Assembly (NCBI GenBank): GCA_963678705.1
Contig: OY783209.1
Location: forward strand, 13,268,001-13,332,000
Source: Panorpa germanica
Lineage: Eukaryota > Arthropoda > Insecta > Mecoptera > Panorpidae
Direction of reading: 5' to 3'
DNA length: 64,000 nucleotides
In this document: positions 57,684-64,000 of the stretch, one piece after another
Numbering within the stretch: the first letter of the stretch is position 1
Layout of the letters: each line of letters opens with the position of its first letter
Position numbers and translations under genes: made by a program
The notes under the pieces: model-generated
Told to the model about the DNA's origin: nothing
Databases searched by the model: none
The model's input: the letters and a program-made list of their open reading frames with translations, nothing else

Positions 57684-59493
57684 GCAATATATAATAGCCC
57701 GAAGATAGAATTTATCATAACCTAAAAATTACCCAGTCTCAAAATATGCTTGTATTATAAATAGTGTTAGGATGTTTGGTTCTATGAACTATGAACTATT
57801 TGAGATGGAATAAACCGCTTTAGGTGACCCCTGTTGGGATATTATATCTTCCATGAACTAAAATTCTCGGCGGCTCAACATCTGAAGAGAAGGAAAGGTG
57901 AAGGGAGTACACTCACACGTTACAAATTCTTCGTTACTCGAATAGAACTTCAGAGTGTAGTTCAGCACAGAACATTGGACACGGAGCACAGAGAGATACG
58001 GATTTGGAATTTCGACAAATATCCATCGGCTAAGAGAAATGAAGATATACTTATTCGATTGAAATTGATTAGTAAATGAATGCTGAACTAATTATTGATT
58101 ATTACTTGAGAGAATCCTAACAATTGTATTATTTAATTATTGTTACTCGTACCAGCCGGTGCTTCTAATACTTTGTTCCAGTAGTAACTGCTTGTTGTTT
58201 GTATATGAAACATTCGCATGTATAATAATTTTAAGAAACGCTAAGTTCAATTGTGTAGGTCAATTATGTTATTGACTACAATAACCCATTTAATTAATGA
58301 AAATGTTTGCACATAATTAATTATAAATTATTATTTACAAGTACACAAACAAATAGATGTACCACACATGTTTGAAAGAGAAACATAATTCAATAATTAA
58401 AGTGGTAAAAAATTAGAACAAATGAAAAGGCCTTTGTTTGTACCATTGCATTCGCTGTTGAACAATAGAGTGTAAATGAGATACAAGATTAAACGCCACA
58501 GTGCTTGACAACTGTCGCGTAGTTTTTATATAATGACGTGCTATAAATAAATAAGATTACTTATTATGTTTTACAGACTTTGTGACACTAAAAATAAGTC
58601 TGACAATTAAGCGGTAAAACGAAATTTATATCTTAAATAGCTCCGTCAATTTCTGAATATTTAATTAAATAAAATGCCAATACGAGATTTAAAAGATAAC
58701 TCTAATAACTTGAATAACTCTTGTGACCGGAAATTTACATTTTAAATCTATCACACGGTTACATTTTAATCATAATTTTATATCTGAATGTATGAACTCG
58801 AATCAATGATAAACGTCATACAGACGCCACAGTCCGCAAAGCATGGTTCCGAGAAACAGCAGAGTGAGACAACACTAGTTGCCCCACCAAACTCATGCGC
58901 AAGAAAAGAACTGCAATAGAATAGTCAAATCAGCCGTACTCTAGAGCAGTCAGTGTTGGTCAGTGTATCTGACACGTGTTCTGGGGCTTCTGGCATTTTA
59001 GAGTAGAGCCGGTTGTAGCTCAATGAGTAACGTAGTGTCAGAATCCTCAGCATTTACTCTCGTACTCGTATCATTTAAATCTAAAATAAACACTGAATTT
59101 CTCAATGTAAAAATATTGCGCAACAATACTTAATAGTGTTACTATATATTAAGATAATTACAATATCTCCAATCAGTTAAAGTGAAACGACCAACATGTG
59201 ATAGTCAAATTATATTTGTTTGAATCAGTATTAATTTTATTCAAATTTCCGATAAAATATGTTAAATAATATAATATAATTAGTGTTTATTAAATATTAT
59301 AATTAATAATTTGTTTTTTTAATAACAAATTAAGACACCCACCTACTGCAAATTGTTTTTTTTTTTTATAAATTATTTAACGTTAATAATTTTTTATACA
59401 TTTTTCAATTAATTTTTTTAAATATATTTTTTTATTAATAGTAAAGTTTTGTGATAATTTGTGTTTGTGGTTTAATAAAAAGACTTTTTTAAA
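57684..59493. other. Upstream region of the ABC transporter gene, with remnants
   Basis: An open frame at 57834-58079 (+, ending RLKLISK) has no recognised similarity and no clear start. Diverged pieces of the common MITE appear around 58440-58690 (AATAGCTCCGTCAATTTCTG). The locally GC-richer 58800-59080 stretch, with several TCAGT initiator-like motifs near 58950-58965, is the best candidate promoter for the downstream gene. Confidence 0.35.
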
Positions 59494-62400
59494 ATGGATA
59501 GCGGTAAAAACATAAGGCCAAAAGTGGCCAACCCTGTTTCAAAAGCTAATGTACTGTCAAAAATTACATTTTGGTAAATATACTTTTATTTTATTTTATT
59601 ATTACTTAAGACGTTGTAGAAATTAGAATATTGTGTTCTAATTAAGTTATTAATTAAAGTAACTTGATAGCTAAGTATTTCATGTAATACTTAATAATTT
59701 TTGAAGAAATTAAATACATTTATTAGCATTTAAACACAAAGTGCCTGTAGCATTACAATTATTGACCTTGCTTGAACCATAGCTTTAGAGGCATGCTCTT
59801 TGTGATTATATATTACTTATATGTAAATAAATAATACAATTATCTATGAAAAATCAAGTACCTTATAAGTACTACTTATGTTTTGATTACATTGTGCAAC
59901 ATATACAACGTGTAAAAATAATTGTTAGACAAAATTATTAGCGTTAAACTTTTTCAAGTGGTGTTGCCACAATTCTTTTTCGACAAATGCAAGTCTACTT
60001 AAAGTCATTCTTGTCTCCAGTGTGTGCTTACACTACCAATATGACACTGCACAAATGTTTTTGTTCTCTTACTCTCTTTTGTTAAAAAGAATTCAAATAG
60101 GTATTGCTTGAATAGGTATAGGTTTGAAATGGAATGTACGTTGTTCAGCCATTATTTTTCGTTTACCTTGTGCCACAGGGATTCCACAATACAATGTTTA
60201 AATTTGGGGAGCCCTTGACATAGAAATATATTACTTTCATTGTAAAATACTTTTGTACACACATTTCTGAGGTTGTTAAACTAACAGTAAATAAATATAA
60301 ATATGTATTTATTTTTCTCATGACGCTAAATGGAATTTGCTGGGCAGTATTAACTGGGAAATCAAGTCCATTGTTGACAAAGAGATTTATAATTAGTAAT
60401 TTGCATAGTAATTACAAACACTGCCGAGATATTTGTTCTGTGAAAATAAACTTCTGTTCTTTCCAGAGTAAAGCTCTTATCACTGTTTAAACTATATATA
60501 TTTATCTCGAATGATTGGCAACTTTAGCTTATACTGGACAGATTCATTCTGAATATTTTTGTATTTTTATTTTTTAATAATATTTAATAGGTTGTTTTTC
60601 AAATGCAATTTTTTTAAGTTAATCATAAGTAATATTACATAAAATATACGTTTCATATTACAACATAAGAACACATCATTTGCATAAGTATTCTTTTACA
60701 TTTCAAAACATTAAATGTTTTTTAAATAACCTCTATTTTTTATAAGAACATATTTTATTATTTCTTGGGGATAAATATATATGTACATACATTTCATGTA
60801 CTATGTATAACACCCTTTTATCATAATATACTACAAAGGAGGTGGGACCCTAATTTATCATTTCTATATTCCCAAACTCTAAATTCCAGTTCCCGGTAAC
60901 AAAAACAGCACTTTCTATACTACATATATTGTAGGTTCTTTCATTCGTGATTTTAATGATAATAACAATTACTTTTATATATTAAAAAGAATGAGGAAAT
61001 GATTATATTTTTAAGGTTAAATACATAAGAAATAATTGTGACTGATACATAATAAGTAGGGTACAATTTATATGCATTTACATATCTATGTATAGTTTCA
61101 CATATTTTGTTACATAGCACTTTAATTGTTTTCCATTAGATATTAACTATGATTTACTTTAGATTTTTATGACATTACGCATTTGATAGCGTATAAAGAG
61201 CAGTAGCAGTAAAGAATAACGACCTTCTAAAATGTTGACAGTATTTGCGGTTTCGTCGACTCATATATATGGGCTACATCAAATTAAAACCGTTAAGTTC
61301 CATTCTTTGTTTCCCGCAGCAAAATATTTCTCCACATAAATAATAACATGGAGTAATGACCCCACTTTGCCATGCTGACATTCTATTGTAGAACTATTTT
61401 CAAGAAGTTTACTACGTTCTCGATTTACCGGCTAGATGACAGTGTTTATTAAAGAGAATGGATTTCAATGAACCGGCATTTACCTTACTTTCTCTTATAG
61501 TAATTTAATGTGTACTGTAATGTAATAATAATTGTCTAATCATGTTCATACAGCATACAACATACTTGCTTCAACACAAAAACAGATATTGCTGACAATT
61601 TACTTCTCGGAAAATGTGTCACAAGTAAATAAATAAAAATGTAATAGTGTTCTACATTCTGATTTTGCTTCGTCATAGAGAAGGATAATAGATAATATTA
61701 TTGGGGGCACGGTCTAGCTAGTGTAATAAACAACTTCTGATAACTGTTTACTATAAGCGAATACAGTTGCATGCGATTTTGATAATGAGCTTGTGTTCTC
61801 ATTTTTTAGTGGTCGATTTTTCAATTGTTGATTGAAATTGATGTTAATAAATGTGTATTGGCGTGTCTATTTTATTAAATATCCAAAAATATTGACGGAG
61901 ATATAGTAATTAAAAATTTGAATTGTAGTTTTAGCGCTAGAAATGTCGCCCATTTATATGACGTCAGTTATTTGTTGAGTAGGTCAGTGCTGTAGTAATG
62001 TTTTGTAGCTGTTGGTAGTCGAAATAATCAAGTCAAATCAAAGAATAATAAGTTTTTATTTTATTTAACCCTGTTACGGCAGACATAATATTGAAATTTT
62101 AGTGTTCTTTAAAACAGCTGTAAATAATATTTGATATTTTGATATATAAATACATATAGCAGAGATTTATGAGCTGTAAGGTTGGTAACCTGTAAACTTG
62201 TCAGAGGTCTGTCAAGAATATATCTCTTTTACGCTCTGTTGTATAAAAGAGATGGCAACTACCGGTTCTGAGGTCACATGCATTTGGAATGTTGTACAAC
62301 GTTGAATCCCCTTAATAATTAAGGAGACAAAATGACTTTTTTAATTCTCCTAACATATAAGGAGTTATTAAAAAATAATTGAATATTTGAGGTTCTAGTC

Positions 62401-64000
62401 CACTTTATGAATATGTAGTACAGTTTTATAGAAATTAAGACATAGAACACAAGCCCATTCATATTCTCCAGGTGCAGTGTACTCGATAGCAATTTATTTC
62501 TATGCTTTCAACAACTGAACAATGTGTTTTAAATTTACACAAGCAATAAGATCTAAATTTTTATTACAGGTGGTTACTAAACATATTCAGAACAGGGTTA
62601 CAGCGACCTCTAGAGGTCACGGACATGTTCCAACCCTTAGCATCACATAAATCCACAAGATTAGGGGATAGATTTGAATTTGAATGGAACAAAGAAATGA
62701 ATAAACCAAAACCTAGTTTACTGAAGGTTATGATACGAATTTATGGACTCAAAGCTTTAGGGCTCGGTTTCCTGTACTCAATACTTGAAACAGCGACAAG
62801 GTAATAAAAATATTCTGTAAAATATGGTTTGGTTCCACAATCTAATTAACTCTTAAATCAATCATTTATGTTTATTTTTAGAATAGCACAGCCCTTGTTA
62901 CTTGGAGGGTTGATATCATATTTCAACCCAGGGCAAACGAATATCACGTTGGAAGAAGCTTATTGGTACGCAGGGGGGATTGTCATATGTTCCGCGATAC
63001 CAGTTATCGCATTCCATCCCTTTATTTTATGTATTCTACATGTAGGGATGCGAATAAGAGTAGCATGCTGCTCTTTAATATATAGAAAGGTAAGTTTCTT
63101 TGCTAATAATAATTTGTAAAAATTGTAGTCTGTGTTTCTGTTTCCACATACTTTCAGCCTCTTAAATATATTTTTTAAACTTAAAAATATTATTAATTGG
63201 CCAAAAAAGATACTAACAAAAATTAATTTGGTTTAAATGTCAATGTAGTGCAACCCTTAAAATATTAAATTTGTATCAAGATTTATTACGTCTTTCTAGT
63301 TTATTTTAATTTGATATTTAATAATAAATGTAAACTAGATACAAACAGTTTGTGATATGTATTGTTTATGATATAATCTTCTCCAGACGCTTGTACTTTA
63401 TAATTACACATATTAATCTTTTGTTTGTTACTATTGTGCTCCTATTTGCAATAAATACTGTTGTTTCGACAGTATTTGCACATGATAAATGTATTTTTAA
63501 TACTACAAATATTTGCTATTAGATAATTTTAGCTATAAGATAATTTCAGAAAAATATTTTTTTTAAAAAAACATCATTGTTCAATAATTGACATGATATT
63601 TTATAAGTTATGCAATAAATTAATTTGATTTAAAAAAAAGTGGCATAGAAACAGCTTGAAGAATGTAACACATGTTTTTTTATTTAAATCTTATGTAAGT
63701 TTGCCGTTACGAAATATTCAATCAATCCAGTAATTGTTGTGCCAGTTGTAACAATATTAATTCATGCTTCCAGGCGTTACGCATGAGTAGAACATCATCA
63801 GGTGAAGGCCTGTCAGGACAGGTGGTTAACCTAATGTCCAACGACGTACACAGGTTTGATCTAGCCGCTGCGTTTGTTCATGACCTCTGGAGAGGTCCTG
63901 TTGATGCTCTTCTATATGGTTATTTCATATATCGTGAGATAGGTGTTGCAGCTGTTTTAGGCGTTGCTTTCATGGCTTTATTCATTCCATTACAAGGTTT
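59494..64000 (+). CDS. ABCC-type ABC transporter, MRP4-like, 5' part
   Basis: Exporter of the multidrug-resistance-associated protein family. It moves organic anions out of the cell at the cost of ATP. The first exons join in phase: 59494-59573, 62570-62800, 62882-63089 and 63774 onward, running off the window. The N-terminus (MDSGKNIRPKVANPVSKANV) and the WLLNIFRTGLQRPLEVTDMF segment are characteristic of short ABCC proteins (ABCC4, fly l(2)03659) that lack the extra TMD0. The first membrane domain begins at LKALGLGFLYSILETATR and continues with ALRMSRTSSGEGLSGQVVNL and LMSNDVHRFD, the conserved elbow and first intracellular loop. Nucleotide-binding domains lie outside the window. Intron 1 (3 kb) holds MITE copy J. 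Confidence 0.9.
61784..62459 (+). mobile_element. GGGCTTGTGTCC MITE, copy J
   Basis: Full-length copy in intron 1 of the ABC transporter, ending 110 bp before exon 2. Ends are AATGAGCTTGTGTTC and GAACACAAGCCCATT, with the internal hairpin intact. Confidence 0.85.

Noticed and set aside
57834-58079. Open frame of 81 codons upstream of the ABC transporter
   Set aside because: No ATG start, a stop sits just after the only acceptor-like site, and no similarity was recognised. Mentioned only as part of the upstream region.
59010-59075. tRNA-like GTAGCTCAATGAGTAACG
   Set aside because: Looks like a tRNA A box, but no B box or cloverleaf follows at the right spacing. Probably chance in the promoter region.

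Overview
The window is nuclear DNA from an insect, most likely a moth or butterfly. The base composition is strongly AT-rich, the genes have many short GT-AG introns, and the spaces between genes are packed with small non-autonomous transposons. The order-level call is inference; no ribosomal, tRNA or other marker gene fixes the species. All gene models below were built by joining exons by hand so that splice sites and reading phases agree.

Layout. 1-1024 (+): 3' part of a secreted lipocalin. 1347-3721 (-): a secreted Lys/Glu-rich protein with a 65-residue tandem duplication and a near-perfect 97-bp foldback in its first intron. 6196-7769 and 8164-9431 (+): two RNA methyltransferase genes in tandem, MRM3-like (mitochondrial 2'-O-methyltransferase, SpoU family) and DNMT2/TRDMT1 (tRNA cytosine-5). 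9432-20175: gene-poor and transposon-rich. 20176-26004 (+): an SLC6 Na+/Cl- coupled transporter. 26757-28575 (+): a nucleoredoxin-like protein. 29788-30868 (-): a small type I membrane protein resembling the cation-dependent mannose-6-phosphate receptor. 31310-44801 (-): a giant nine-exon gene for a Cys/Pro/Ser/Lys-rich protein of about 2,911 residues, most of it in one 7.4-kb exon. 49225-51672 (-): the last two coding exons of an unrecognised gene. 59494-64000 (+): the 5' part of an ABCC/MRP4-type transporter that runs off the window.

Repeats. One MITE family (about 620-680 bp, ends AATGGGCTTGTGTCC / GGACACAAGCCCATT) has at least ten copies or large pieces in both orientations, several inside introns. 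Two hAT-type elements have perfect 8-bp target duplications (GTATCATT around 15815-16498 and GCCGTCAC around 49587-50678). A third, decayed hAT of the ZMYM1-like type lies at 56754-57683, with a relative at 52435-52720. There are 3' ends of a LINE at about 12955, 14485, 45055 and 52970, a tRNA-derived SINE-like piece at about 23280, a perfect 44-bp-TIR foldback at 4137-4350, and a nested MITE at 18870-19013.

The most unusual object is the giant gene. A Cys-studded coiled coil leads into repeated Cys-containing modules (a Cys-Asp-Pro helix, an amphipathic helix, and Cys-Pro-Leu-Leu / Cys-Pro-Cys-Lys-Pro signatures). These are interrupted by expanding Pro-Pro-Cys, Pro-Cys and Gly minisatellites, and a long basic Ser/Lys tail follows. 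I do not recognise the family. A structural role, for example in sperm or another cross-linked material, is only a guess from composition.
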